Notes: a model not told the origin generated them from the letters alone. Counted from the first letter of the stretch, positions 25,852 through 35,618 are shown. The stretch is 64,000 nt of DNA from Phycisphaerales bacterium (GCA_020639095.1 JACKHH010000019.1:1-64000), one strand, 5' to 3'. Numbers and translations: made by a program.

Positions 25852-28800
25852 ATGTGCGGCTGGTATTGGCGCGCACGCCACATATTCATCGGTCTGTTCT
25901 GTTTTGCATTCACCGTGGCGAACGCGCGCGGCGATGGAACGGAAACACTCGGACCACCATCAATAGTTATCGAACCTGGAACGGGTATCGTGACGGCTGG
26001 TGTCGGTATGGCCGCGCGCGCGGGCACCATCGACTTTGATGTGCCACAGGGTGTCACCATTCGCCAGGTGCTGCTCTATTGGAGCGGCTTCGCGCAGCAA
26101 CTGGTCAACAACGAGCCACTCGATCCGCAGAAGTCGCCGGCGAGTCAAAGCGTACTCGGCAACGGTCAGTCGATGCTGCTGCGTCGCCTCGACCTGACGG
26201 GGCCGTCCACCGATTCGCAGCGCGGCGACCCTGACGTGCTGGTGAACAACATCCCGGTCGTCGGAACGCTCATCGGCGGGCCCACGCTTTTTGTGCAGGA
26301 TCTCATGGGCAGCACGTACCGCGCGGACATTACGTCGCTCGGACTCGTTGCGCCGGGACCCAACTCACTGACGATCAGCGATCTGGTTTTCACCATCAAG
26401 AGCGACGGAGCCGGTGTGCTCGTGATCTACGATGATCCGGCAGCTTCGGGTGAGGTGTCCGTCCGCGACGGCTGCGATCTCGCGTTCAACTTCTTCGACC
26501 CCCCACTCGACACGACCGTCCCGCAGACAATGACGTTCGCGCCGGCACAGTTCGAACGCATGGCGAAGCTACATTTCTTCGTGGGCGACGTGGACAACAA
26601 CCGGCCCAGCTCGATCGTGGTGACGGTCGGCAGCGTGGTGAACACCTACCTCGACTATCTCACGAGCAATGACGGGCCGGAGTGGGACACGGTACAACTG
26701 CCCGTGGCGATCGCTCCCGGCGACGATGAATTGACCGTGCAGATCCTGTCAGACGTACACGGCACTGGTGAGATCCCCGCATCGTTCGCCTGGAACATGG
26801 TTGCGCTTGAATTGCCCGACGGGCTGAACGACTGCGACGGCAACGACGTGCCGGACGAATGCGATCTCGACTGCGAAGCGCTTGCCGGCCAGTGTCAGGT
26901 TGGCTTCGCGACAGAGTGCGGGCTCGCCAGCGATTGCAATAACAACGGGTTGCCCGATGCCTGCGATCTGACCGACAACGACTGCAACAACAACGGTATT
27001 CCCGACAGCTGCGAGCCCGGCGGTGGAGCGTGCAACGACGGCGACCCGTGCACGATCAACGACTTCTGTTCGAACGGTGTGTGCTCAGGCGTCGAACGCG
27101 ACTGTTCGCACCTGGACAGCACGTGTCAGGCCGGTGTGTGTAATCCCAATACCGGCGCGTGCGACGTCGAACCCGCCAACACCGGCGGTGATTGCGACGA
27201 CGGCGAACTGTGCACGGTCGAGGATTTCTGCTGGAACGGCGCGTGCGTCGGTTTTGAGATGGACTGCACCGCGATGGACGGCGAGTGCAGCATCGGCGCG
27301 TGCAATCCCGCGTCCGGCGCATGCGAACCCATCGCGATCAACGAGAACGCCGGGTGCAACGACGGTGACCCGTGCACGCTCGGCGAAACCTGCCAAAGTG
27401 GCGAATGCCTCGGCGCGCCGAAAGACTGCTCCAGCGAAGACGACACGTGCAACGTCGGCGTGTGCAACCCCGTCACCGGTGTCTGCGAACCGCTGCCAGC
27501 CAACGACGGCGCGCCGTGCAACGACGGCGACAATTGCACGGTTGAAGATTTCTGCTCGAACGGACTTTGCGTCGCTTATGAACGCGACTGCTCCGCAGTC
27601 GAGGACGCGTGTAACGTCGGCGTATGCGTGGGAACGTCCGGAATCTGCGAACCGGTGCCCGCGAACGAAGGCGGTCTGTGTGATGACGGCGACGCCTGCA
27701 CGGTTGACGACGCGTGCACAGGCGGTGGCTGCGTTGGCGATCCAAAGGACTGCTCGCAGTTCGATGACGCGTGCAACGTCGGTTTGTGCATCGGCACAAC
27801 TGGTGTCTGCGTGCCCTCACCCGCAATCGAAGCTGGTGGCTGTGATGACGGCGACGCCTGCACGATCAACGATTCATGCACGAATGGCATCTGTGCCGGC
27901 GAACCGGTGGACTGCTCGCACCTCGACGACGCGTGCAACGTCGGCGTGTGCGTCGGCAGCACCGGAATCTGCGAAGCCGTTCCAAGGAATGAAGGCGGAA
28001 CATGCGACGATGGCGACGCCTGTACAATCAACGACGCCTGCGCGAGCGGCGTGTGCGAAGGCACGCTACGCGATTGCTCGTCGCTCGATGCCGGTTGCAC
28101 GCTCGGCGTTTGCAATCCGTCGGACGGTTCGTGCTTCGCGCAGCCGGTCGGTGAGGGCGGCGCGTGTAATGACGGCGATGGCTGCACAGTTGATGACACG
28201 TGCGTCTCGGGCGTATGTGCAGGCCTGCCGAAGGATTGCTCCGGGCTCGATGGTTCGTGCAACACCGGCGTGTGCGTGGGCACAAGCGGCGTATGCGTTG
28301 CGGAGCCCGCGAACGAAGGCGGTGCTTGCGACGACGGTAATGGCTGCTCGGTGAGCGACGCGTGTTCGAACGGCGCGTGCATCGGTGTCGGGATGGATTG
28401 CTCTTCGCTTGACGACGCGTGCAACGCGGGCTTCTGCGTGGGCACGACCGGACTGTGCGACGCGACCCCGACGAACGAAGGCGGAACCTGCGACGATGGT
28501 GATCGCTGCACCATCGACGACGCGTGCGCCACGGGCAACTGCGCGGGCGTGCCGGTCGATTGCTCGCACCTCGACGACGATTGCAACGTCGGGGCCTGCG
28601 AGCCGACGACCGGCGGATGCCTCGCGGTCCCGCGCAACGAAGGCGGTTCGTGCGATGACGGCGACGACTGCACGGTGAACGACGCGTGCAACAGCGGTGT
28701 CTGCTCCGGTTCTGCCAAGGACTGTAGCGCCGCGGGCGATGCGTGCAACGTGGGCGTCTGCGTGGGAACTTCCGGCGTGTGTGTGGCTGAGCCCGCAAAC

Positions 28801-30921
28801 GAAGGCGGTGCATGCGACGACGGGGACAACTGTTCGACGGGTGATGCCTGCTCGAATGGCGTCTGCGTCGGCGCGCAAGTGGATTGCTCCGGGTTCGACG
28901 ATGCCTGCAATGCGGGCTTCTGCGACGGTGCGTCCGGACTTTGCGACGTGACGCCGGTCAACGAAGGCGGCAGTTGCAATGACGGTGATCTGTGTACGAT
29001 TGATGATGCGTGCGCGATCGGGAGTTGCACGGGCGTGCCGGTCGATTGCTCCCACCTCGATGACGATTGCAACGTCGGGGTGTGCGAGCCGACGACCGGC
29101 GGGTGCATCGCGGTGCCGCGCAACGAAGGCGGCGCGTGCGATGACGGCAATGGCTGCACGGTGAACGACGCGTGCAACAGCGGTATCTGCGAAGGCGTCA
29201 CGAAGGATTGCAGCGCGTCCGGTGACGTGTGCAACACGGGTGTGTGCATCGGCACAACCGGTGTGTGCGAAGCCATCCCCGCCAACGAAGGCGCAGCCTG
29301 CGATGACAGCGATGGCTGCACGCAGAATGATGTTTGCAATAGCGGCACGTGCGCCGGTACACCCCTCGACTGCTCCGCATTCGATGACGCGTGCAACGCG
29401 GGCGTGTGCGTCGGCACCAGCGGCGTGTGCTCGATCGTACCTGCGAATGAAGGCGGTTCGTGCGATGACGGCGACGCGTGCACGGTTGAAGATGTCTGCT
29501 CGGCTGGTGCTTGCGGTGGCGTCGCGAAGGACTGCTCAGGTCTCGACGACGCTTGCAACGTCGGCGTGTGTGCCGGATTGAACGGCGCGTGCGTTGCCGT
29601 TCCCGCGAATGACGGCGGTGCGTGCGACGACGGTTTGAATTGCACGATCGACGACGCCTGCTCGTCAGGTGCGTGCACCGGCGATCCGATGCCGTGCCCC
29701 GTCGGTGAAGTCTGCGACGAAGTGCTCTCCGCGTGCGTGCTCGCACCGGCGGGCCGCGTCTCGTCGTCGAACAAGGGCAGCGTGCTCATCTTCTCCGACG
29801 TCGAGCTGCGCTGGAACTCTGCCGGTGAACTCATCCGCGACACGTTCGTCTCGCTGGGCAACGACTACCCGCAGAAGGTGCTCGTGCAGATGTACTTCAT
29901 CCACGGCGACGGACCGCTCGACGCAATCACGTCGAACGCGGTGGTGCTCGAACGCGCGCATCCGGGTTGGAATCGCGTCGACGTTGAAGTCGGTCTCACC
30001 GCAAACCAGCCGTCATACTGGGCGGCGAGCACGGGCACGCCGATTGCGGGCGGAATTCCGCCGTGGACGATCCTTGATCCCGGCAGTCCGCCCGGCCGAC
30101 CCGATCCGGACGGCAGCGGTGACCGCGTGCTGCGCGGCTACATTATCGCGTGGGCGGTGGACAGCGTCGGCGCGGAGATTCGCTGGAATCACCTGAGCGG
30201 TAGCACAGTCATCGCGGACTACGCGAACGGTACCGCGTGGGAATTCGAAGCATACGCGTTCCAGGCGCAGAGCGCCGCCGTGGCCAATGGCAGTACGACC
30301 GGCACGCCGGGCGTGCTGAACTTCGACGGTGTTGAATACGACCATGCCTACGGTCAGTTGATTTTCGATTTCCTGGCCAGCGGTACGTCGCATTTCGGAA
30401 CGTCGCCGACGCCGATTGCGGTGGACACCGATCTGACGCTGCACACGTTGTCGGCTGACCTGCGTCAGGAGACCGGCGGGCCGGTGACGACGAAGGCGAG
30501 CTTTACAATCTGGAACCAGAACGAGGTGAAGTTCACCGGTCTGGATCAGTGCGTGACGTGTTGGGATCAGCGCTACCTGAGCGATTATGGCGCGCCGAAC
30601 CACTTCCTGCGCACGAATCTGCAAACGGATCGCGGCAAGGCGCGGGTCGATGGGCTCGCAAGCCAGTTGTGCAATCGTGACTACGACCAGGGCGATGTGT
30701 GCACGCAATTGTTCGGCGGGCCTGCGCCCAACTGCGATCCGCGCGACCGCGTGAGCGAACCGGCAGCGCTTTTGGGCGTGATCGCGAAAGAACTGACGTT
30801 CAGTGCTACGGCGCATGACGTGGCGGCGCATACGATCGGCGGGTTGGGATCGGAAAACGCCGTGATTCAAGTCGATATCATCGGATCGCCGCCCCCCGAG
30901 CGATCCGGTGATAATCCATAA
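25852..30921 (+). CDS. Giant secreted protein: N-module, sixteen 8-Cys repeats, novel C-module
   Basis: The 1689-residue protein begins with a signal peptide (about 8-26). Residues about 34-320 form a beta-rich domain (QVLLYWSGF, GTLIGGPTLF, YRADITSL, GAGVLVIYDDP, DGPEWDTV) shared with the 30982 protein and reminiscent of DUF3344. A short DCNxNGxPD stretch follows. Residues 393-1256 are 16 tandem repeats of exactly 54 residues, each with eight cysteines, plus a partial 17th to about 1303. The repeats resemble Cys-rich repeats of slime-mould and myxobacterial surface proteins. Residues 1304-1689 are the domain found alone in the 24020 product. GGGGGG lies 8 nt before the ATG. It is probably a surface or extracellular structural protein; this is inference. 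Confidence 0.87.
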   Translation: MCGWYWRARHIFIGLFCFAFTVANARGDGTETLGPPSIVIEPGTGIVTAGVGMAARAGTIDFDVPQGVTIRQVLLYWSGFAQQLVNNEPLDPQKSPASQSVLGNGQSMLLRRLDLTGPSTDSQRGDPDVLVNNIPVVGTLIGGPTLFVQDLMGSTYRADITSLGLVAPGPNSLTISDLVFTIKSDGAGVLVIYDDPAASGEVSVRDGCDLAFNFFDPPLDTTVPQTMTFAPAQFERMAKLHFFVGDVDNNRPSSIVVTVGSVVNTYLDYLTSNDGPEWDTVQLPVAIAPGDDELTVQILSDVHGTGEIPASFAWNMVALELPDGLNDCDGNDVPDECDLDCEALAGQCQVGFATECGLASDCNNNGLPDACDLTDNDCNNNGIPDSCEPGGGACNDGDPCTINDFCSNGVCSGVERDCSHLDSTCQAGVCNPNTGACDVEPANTGGDCDDGELCTVEDFCWNGACVGFEMDCTAMDGECSIGACNPASGACEPIAINENAGCNDGDPCTLGETCQSGECLGAPKDCSSEDDTCNVGVCNPVTGVCEPLPANDGAPCNDGDNCTVEDFCSNGLCVAYERDCSAVEDACNVGVCVGTSGICEPVPANEGGLCDDGDACTVDDACTGGGCVGDPKDCSQFDDACNVGLCIGTTGVCVPSPAIEAGGCDDGDACTINDSCTNGICAGEPVDCSHLDDACNVGVCVGSTGICEAVPRNEGGTCDDGDACTINDACASGVCEGTLRDCSSLDAGCTLGVCNPSDGSCFAQPVGEGGACNDGDGCTVDDTCVSGVCAGLPKDCSGLDGSCNTGVCVGTSGVCVAEPANEGGACDDGNGCSVSDACSNGACIGVGMDCSSLDDACNAGFCVGTTGLCDATPTNEGGTCDDGDRCTIDDACATGNCAGVPVDCSHLDDDCNVGACEPTTGGCLAVPRNEGGSCDDGDDCTVNDACNSGVCSGSAKDCSAAGDACNVGVCVGTSGVCVAEPANEGGACDDGDNCSTGDACSNGVCVGAQVDCSGFDDACNAGFCDGASGLCDVTPVNEGGSCNDGDLCTIDDACAIGSCTGVPVDCSHLDDDCNVGVCEPTTGGCIAVPRNEGGACDDGNGCTVNDACNSGICEGVTKDCSASGDVCNTGVCIGTTGVCEAIPANEGAACDDSDGCTQNDVCNSGTCAGTPLDCSAFDDACNAGVCVGTSGVCSIVPANEGGSCDDGDACTVEDVCSAGACGGVAKDCSGLDDACNVGVCAGLNGACVAVPANDGGACDDGLNCTIDDACSSGACTGDPMPCPVGEVCDEVLSACVLAPAGRVSSSNKGSVLIFSDVELRWNSAGELIRDTFVSLGNDYPQKVLVQMYFIHGDGPLDAITSNAVVLERAHPGWNRVDVEVGLTANQPSYWAASTGTPIAGGIPPWTILDPGSPPGRPDPDGSGDRVLRGYIIAWAVDSVGAEIRWNHLSGSTVIADYANGTAWEFEAYAFQAQSAAVANGSTTGTPGVLNFDGVEYDHAYGQLIFDFLASGTSHFGTSPTPIAVDTDLTLHTLSADLRQETGGPVTTKASFTIWNQNEVKFTGLDQCVTCWDQRYLSDYGAPNHFLRTNLQTDRGKARVDGLASQLCNRDYDQGDVCTQLFGGPAPNCDPRDRVSEPAALLGVIAKELTFSATAHDVAAHTIGGLGSENAVIQVDIIGSPPPERSGDNP
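27028..29619 (+). repeat. Sixteen in-frame 162-bp repeats encoding 54-residue 8-Cys units
   Basis: Each unit follows the pattern xCDDGDxCTxxDxC--GxC-G--xDCS--DxxCNxGxC---xGxC---P-NEGG, with cysteines at unit positions 2, 8, 14, 19, 26, 33, 38 and 45. All 16 units have the same length. A 17th unit, partial, follows from 29620. Confidence 0.93.
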
Positions 30922-30981
30922 CGTGAAGCAAGAAAGGCGGGCGGCAGACCCGCAACGGAAGGGGCAATAAGGAGCAGCGTG

Positions 30982-33900
30982 ATGAGATTCCCAATGGCAT
31001 CTGCGCGCGTGCGCAGCGTTTTCGGTGCGGGATTGTGCCTGGCGCTCGCCGGCGCAGTGCTTGCGGACGGCTCGGACCCGACAGGTCTAGGCGCGCCCAG
31101 CATCGCGGTGAGCGGCGGCACGCACATCGTGGCCGCAGGCGCGGGTATGGAGACCCAGCCGGGTTTGATAACGGTCTCAATCCCGGCCGGTGCGACAATC
31201 AACCAGGTCCTGTTGTATTGGAGCGGGTTCGACAGCACGTCGGGCGGTGGCGACAGCACGATCATTGTCAACGGCGTGTCGGTGAACGGCACGTTGATCG
31301 GCGGGCCGACGCTCTTCTTCAGCGTCCCGCGTCCATTCTGGGCGACGAGCTACCGCGCGGACATCACCGCGCTATCAGCCGCAAACAACTGGGTCGTTCC
31401 CGGCACGAACAACCTGACGGTGGACGGACTTTCGTACGCGGAGGAAAACGACGGTGCGGGTATCCTCGTGATCTACGATGACGGGTCGGATCCGTCGCAG
31501 ATCGACCTGCGCGATGGAAGCGACCTTGCCTTCAACTCCTTCGCCCCCCCGCTCAATGCCGTCGTGCCGCAGACGTTCAACTTCGCATCCGCACCGTACG
31601 ATCGCCAAGCCGACCTGATCCTTTTCGTCGGCAGCGTCGACGAGAACCGTTCGAGTCGTGTGCAGGTGACGTCGGGCGGTAATGTGCAGAACTTCGACGA
31701 TCTGTTGGGAAATACCGACGGGCCGATGTGGGACACGGTTTCCGGTTCAATCACCGTTCCCGCGAACGCGACGGACATCACGTTTGAGATCATCTCCGGA
31801 CCTCCGGGCGGGCCGCTGCAACCGGCATCGCTGGACTGGATCAACTGCTCGTTCGCCGTGCTCCCCCCACCGATCAACGGCACGATCATCATCATCGCGG
31901 AAACGATTCCGCCGGGTGGTACCGGCTTCACGTTTACCGATGACATTCGCCCGCCGAACGGTTTCATGCTCGATGACGGGCAGAACGAAACGTTCCTCGA
32001 AGTACCGCCGGGCACCTACGTCGTCGATGAGGATGATCCGACGGTGAATCCGGGCGGGTGGACGCTGACGAATCTGGTGTGCGTGGACAGCGACAATACC
32101 GGAGTTGATTCGACGATCGACCTGTCGTCGGGCCGCTCAACGATCAACCTCGAAGCCGGTGAGACGGTGGTTTGCACGTACACGCACGTTCCCGAGACGG
32201 GCACGATCATCATTGAGAAAGACACCATACCGGCTGGCGGTACCGGGTTTGACTTCACCGACAACGTGGCTGCACCGAACGCGTTCTCACTCGATGACGG
32301 CGGGACCAAGACGTTCACGAATGTGGATGCCGGCAGCTACTCCGTGGTCGAGAGCCTGCCGCCAGGTTGGGAAGTGAGCAACCTGGTCTGCATCGACAGC
32401 GACCCGGCAGGTACCGCGTCGATCGGCAACGCTGCGACCGGAACTTCATCTATCAATCTGGACCCGGGCGAAACGGTGCGCTGCACGTACACGAACAGCG
32501 AGCTGCCCGGGACGATCGTTATTGCGAAAACCACGGTTCCCCCGGGCGGCACCGGATTCGGGTTCTCCGACAACATCGGCGCTCCGCTGAACTTCTCGCT
32601 CAACGACGGTCAGACGCGGACCTTCGTGAATGTTCCGGCGGGCAGCTATTCCGTGCAGGAAGCGGAACCGCAGATCACGCCCGGCGGCTACGACCTTACG
32701 CAGCTCACGTGTACCGACAGTGTGCCTGGCGGAACCGCATCGACGACGGATGTCGCGACGCGCACCGCGAGCATCAATCTCGATCCGGGCGAGACGGTCA
32801 GGTGTACGTTCGTGAACTCCGAGCCCGAGGATTGCCGCTTCAGCGCGAGCGAAAAGGGCAGCCTGCTGGTCTACTCGAAGGTGGACATTCGCTGGGACGC
32901 TGCCGGCCGACTCATTCAGGACACGTTCATCGACATCGCCAACGACTACCCGGCTGACGTGTGCGTGCAAATGTATTACATCAACGGCGATGAACCGCTC
33001 GATGCGATCACCACGAACAGCGTCGTACTCGAACGGGCGCATCCGGGTTGGAACAACGTTGACGTGCAGATCTGCCTGACGAGCCATCAGCCGATGTACT
33101 GGTCGGCGGCGACGGGTCAGCCCGCGGGCATCCCGTCGTTTACGATTCTCGATCCGGGCAATCCGCCGGGGCGTCCGGTGCCGGGCACGACGGATCGCAT
33201 GCTGCGCGGTTATATCGTCGCGTTTGCGGTGAACTCCATTGGCGAGGAAATTCGCTGGAACCATCTCAAGGGCGATGCTGCGATCGTCGACTACCGCGAT
33301 GCCGCCGCTTGGGAATATCCCGCATGGTCGACGCGGGCGATCAACACCGCCAACGGGTCGGCAACGGGCACGCCGGGCACGCTGAACCTCGACGGCACGG
33401 AGTACTGCCCGCCGTACGAGACGCTGCTGCTCGATTTCTACGCGATCGGCTCGTCGGCGTTCAGCAAGGATACGATGCCGGTCACGATGGACACCGACCT
33501 GACGCTCTATCCCGTTTCGGTCGATCTGCGGCAGGAGACGGAAGGCCCGGTGACCACCAAGGCGAGCTTCACCATCTGGAACATGAACGAGGTGAAGTTC
33601 ACCGGTCTGGATCAGTGCATCACCTGCTGGGACCAGCGGCTGCTGAGTGAGTACGGAATTCCCAACCATTTCTTCCGCAACAACTTGCAGACGCAGAAGG
33701 GCAAGGCGCGGATCGACGGTCTCGCCAGCCAGTTGTGCGACTTCGACTACGATCCGGGCGACGTCTGCACGCAGAACGCGCTCGCGGGCGGCACGCTTTC
33801 GGGGGCTGATCCGAATTGCGATCCGCGTGACGTTCTGAGCACGAAGGAGGCGCTGCTGGGCGTCGCAGCCAAGTGGATCACGTTCTACCCCAACACCGCG

Positions 33901-34080
33901 AGCGAGAACTTCGAGACCGCGGGCATGAACCTGATCGGCATGGGAAAGGAGAACGCGGTGATCTACGTCGATCTGCTGGGCGATACGCCGCCGGAACGCC
34001 CGGTGCGACCAGCTCAGCCGATCGGACAGACTTCGACGGTGATCCGCAAGTCGGACAGCAGTGCGTCACCGCGACGTTAA
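30982..34080 (+). CDS. Giant secreted protein: N-module, three Cna-B/SpaA-like domains, novel C-module
   Basis: The 1032-residue protein has a signal peptide (about 9-28). Residues about 35-295 match the N-terminal domain of the 25852 protein. Three ~103-residue prealbumin-like (Cna-B/SpaA-type) domains follow at 300-406, 407-509 and 510-613, each with GTII(I/V), PPGGTGF, a Y-x-V-x-E strand and a C(T)YT(N) strand. Residues 621 to about 1005 are the domain that forms the 24020 protein. Repeats 2 and 3 keep the Lys-Glu-Asn triad of isopeptide-forming domains; repeat 1 does not. The start is the ATG at 30982, with AAGGAG 7 nt upstream. It lies 60 nt after the 25852 gene, so co-transcription is likely. 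Confidence 0.87.
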   Translation: MRFPMASARVRSVFGAGLCLALAGAVLADGSDPTGLGAPSIAVSGGTHIVAAGAGMETQPGLITVSIPAGATINQVLLYWSGFDSTSGGGDSTIIVNGVSVNGTLIGGPTLFFSVPRPFWATSYRADITALSAANNWVVPGTNNLTVDGLSYAEENDGAGILVIYDDGSDPSQIDLRDGSDLAFNSFAPPLNAVVPQTFNFASAPYDRQADLILFVGSVDENRSSRVQVTSGGNVQNFDDLLGNTDGPMWDTVSGSITVPANATDITFEIISGPPGGPLQPASLDWINCSFAVLPPPINGTIIIIAETIPPGGTGFTFTDDIRPPNGFMLDDGQNETFLEVPPGTYVVDEDDPTVNPGGWTLTNLVCVDSDNTGVDSTIDLSSGRSTINLEAGETVVCTYTHVPETGTIIIEKDTIPAGGTGFDFTDNVAAPNAFSLDDGGTKTFTNVDAGSYSVVESLPPGWEVSNLVCIDSDPAGTASIGNAATGTSSINLDPGETVRCTYTNSELPGTIVIAKTTVPPGGTGFGFSDNIGAPLNFSLNDGQTRTFVNVPAGSYSVQEAEPQITPGGYDLTQLTCTDSVPGGTASTTDVATRTASINLDPGETVRCTFVNSEPEDCRFSASEKGSLLVYSKVDIRWDAAGRLIQDTFIDIANDYPADVCVQMYYINGDEPLDAITTNSVVLERAHPGWNNVDVQICLTSHQPMYWSAATGQPAGIPSFTILDPGNPPGRPVPGTTDRMLRGYIVAFAVNSIGEEIRWNHLKGDAAIVDYRDAAAWEYPAWSTRAINTANGSATGTPGTLNLDGTEYCPPYETLLLDFYAIGSSAFSKDTMPVTMDTDLTLYPVSVDLRQETEGPVTTKASFTIWNMNEVKFTGLDQCITCWDQRLLSEYGIPNHFFRNNLQTQKGKARIDGLASQLCDFDYDPGDVCTQNALAGGTLSGADPNCDPRDVLSTKEALLGVAAKWITFYPNTASENFETAGMNLIGMGKENAVIYVDLLGDTPPERPVRPAQPIGQTSTVIRKSDSSASPRR
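31879..32820 (+). repeat. Three in-frame repeats encoding Cna-B/SpaA-like domains
   Basis: Units start at Gly300, Gly407 and Gly510 of the protein. Candidate crosslinking residues are K413-E457-N505 in unit 2 and K516-E560-N612 in unit 3. Unit 1 has Ala306, Glu350 and His402 at the same places. Each unit also has a Cys pair (L-V/T-C and V-x-C-T). Confidence 0.85.
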
Positions 34081-34105
34081 CGCGTCGCGTTTTGAAGGGC
34101 TGATT

Positions 34106-34142
34106 CTTTCCGCGTGCGTACTGACCCCACGTACGCGGAAAG
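34106..34142. terminator. Hairpin between convergent genes, without a T-tract
   Basis: CTTTCCGCGTGCGT pairs with ACGTACGCGGAAAG (14 bp, one G-T pair) across a 9-nt loop. Confidence 0.6.
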
Positions 34143-34151
34143 CTTGTGGTG

Positions 34152-34197
34152 GACGGAGGAGACGGTGCGGGATAAGTCAGCCCGCACCGCCTCCGTC
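34152..34197. terminator. Second hairpin between convergent genes, with a 3-nt bulge
   Basis: GACGGAGG-AGA-CGGTGCGGG pairs with CCCGCACCG-CCTCCGTC: 17 bp with AGA bulged, and a 9-nt loop. It lies 26 nt beyond the end of the leftward aldo/keto reductase gene. Confidence 0.6.
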
Positions 34198-34222
34198 AAA
34201 CCTTTTGCATAACCCTGCGGAA

Positions 34223-35230
34223 CTACGCCTCCACCATCTTCGCGAGCGCTTCGGGATAGCGTTCACCTTGCACGGTTAGCTTCGATGCTGCCGCGTCGAT
34301 CTCGCCAAGATCGTCCGCCGTGAGTTTGACGTCGACCGCACCCAGGTTTTCGTCAAGCCGGTTCAGCTTCGTCGTTCCCGGAATCGGTACAATCCACGGT
34401 TTCTGCGCGAGCACCCATGCCAAGGCGATCTGCGCGGGCGTTGCATCCTTCGCTGCCGCAATGCGCTTGAGCAATTCGACGAACGCGAGGTTCGCCTTCA
34501 TGGCTTCGGGCGCGAAGCGCGGCAGCCGGCTGCGAAAGTCGCTGCTGTCGAATGCCGCATTGGGGTCGATCTTGCCGGTGAGAAATCCGCGTCCGAGCGG
34601 GCTGTACGGCACGAGTCCGATCCCGAGTTCTTCGAGCGTGGGAATGATCTCCGCTTCCAGCGGTCGCCACCACAGCGAGTATTCACTTTGCAACGCGGTG
34701 ACTGGCTGCACCGCGTGCGCCCGGCGAATCGTTCGCGCCGCCGCTTCCGACATGCCGAAATGCTTGACTTTTCCCTGCTGGATCAGCTCTTTCACGGTGC
34801 CCGCGACGTCCTCAATGGGAACGGCTGGGTCAACCCGGTGCTGGTAGAACAGGTCGATCACGTCCGTGCGCAAACGCTTCAACGATTGTTCAACCACTTT
34901 GCGGATGTGGTCGGGTTGGCTGTTGGCTGCGGGCGCTCCGGTCATGCCGCGCGGGTCGCTGTTTTCGCGAATATCGAAGCCGAACTTGGTCGCGATGACC
35001 ACGCGATCGCGTAGCGGCTCCAGTGCTTCGCCGACAAGTTCTTCGTTGATGAACGGCCCGTACACCTCTGCCGTGTCGAAGAACGTAACGCCGCGATCCA
35101 CAGCCCCACGCAGTAGCTTGATCATCTCCTGCTTGTCCTTGGGCGGGCCGTACGAGTAGCTCATGCCCATGCAACCCAGGCCCAGCGCCGAGACTTCCAG
35201 ATTACCTTTTCCCAACCTACGCGTTTGCAC
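34223..35230 (-). CDS. Aldo/keto reductase, GTG start
   Basis: This 335-residue cytosolic NAD(P)H-dependent reductase has a (beta/alpha)8 barrel. The catalytic tetrad region is visible: Asp and Tyr in FFDTAEVYGPF, Lys in VIATKFGF, His in YQHRVD. The cofactor-binding end has PIPGTTKLNRLDEN. It resembles the AKR13 group (YhdN/pyridoxal-reductase-like), which acts on small aldehydes; the substrate is unknown. The start is a GTG at 35230 (encoding MQTRRLGKGNLEVSALGLG), with AAAGGAGG just upstream; the longer frame to 35299 lacks such a site. Confidence 0.92.
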   Translation of the reverse strand: MQTRRLGKGNLEVSALGLGCMGMSYSYGPPKDKQEMIKLLRGAVDRGVTFFDTAEVYGPFINEELVGEALEPLRDRVVIATKFGFDIRENSDPRGMTGAPAANSQPDHIRKVVEQSLKRLRTDVIDLFYQHRVDPAVPIEDVAGTVKELIQQGKVKHFGMSEAAARTIRRAHAVQPVTALQSEYSLWWRPLEAEIIPTLEELGIGLVPYSPLGRGFLTGKIDPNAAFDSSDFRSRLPRFAPEAMKANLAFVELLKRIAAAKDATPAQIALAWVLAQKPWIVPIPGTTKLNRLDENLGAVDVKLTADDLGEIDAAASKLTVQGERYPEALAKMVEA

Positions 35231-35618
35231 GTCTCCTCCTTTCACCTGTGCTGCGCAACTGATCCAACCCGCACTGCACCACACCAATGCAAAAGCCATA
35301 CTTCATATGCATTGCCAGGTAGCCGGCGATTGGTCCGCTTGCTGCGCCAACGAGCCAGCAGAATGTTAGCGCCGCGCGCCCCATCCCGCCCCCCGCTCGT
35401 TGCCCCCGGATTCGTCGCCGGTTCGCCCCTGGCAATTGGCGGCCGTAACAGTGATGGTGAAGTTGCTCCGATTGGGGGCAATTGGTTATAGTGGACAACT
35501 TATCAGGGCTTCGGGTCCGGTAATCTGGGCGATTGGTCGTACCTGGTTTTGCTTCCGGCGGGTTCACTGTCTGGAGGCTGCGGATGCTTCCAATCGCGTT
35601 GGGGATGAGGCAAATCTT
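35231..35618. other. Divergent gap with a candidate rightward promoter
   Basis: About 390 nt with no gene seen. TTGCTC at 35463-35468 and TATAGT at 35487-35492 (18-nt spacer) could drive the beta-helix gene, giving a leader of about 120 nt. Confidence 0.4.

Noticed and set aside
27576..29861. Long open frame on the minus strand (about 760 codons) across the Cys repeats
   Set aside because: It is the shadow of the repeated coding strand: low-complexity Ser/Pro/His translation, no start site, no family features. The plus strand has a coherent Cys register.
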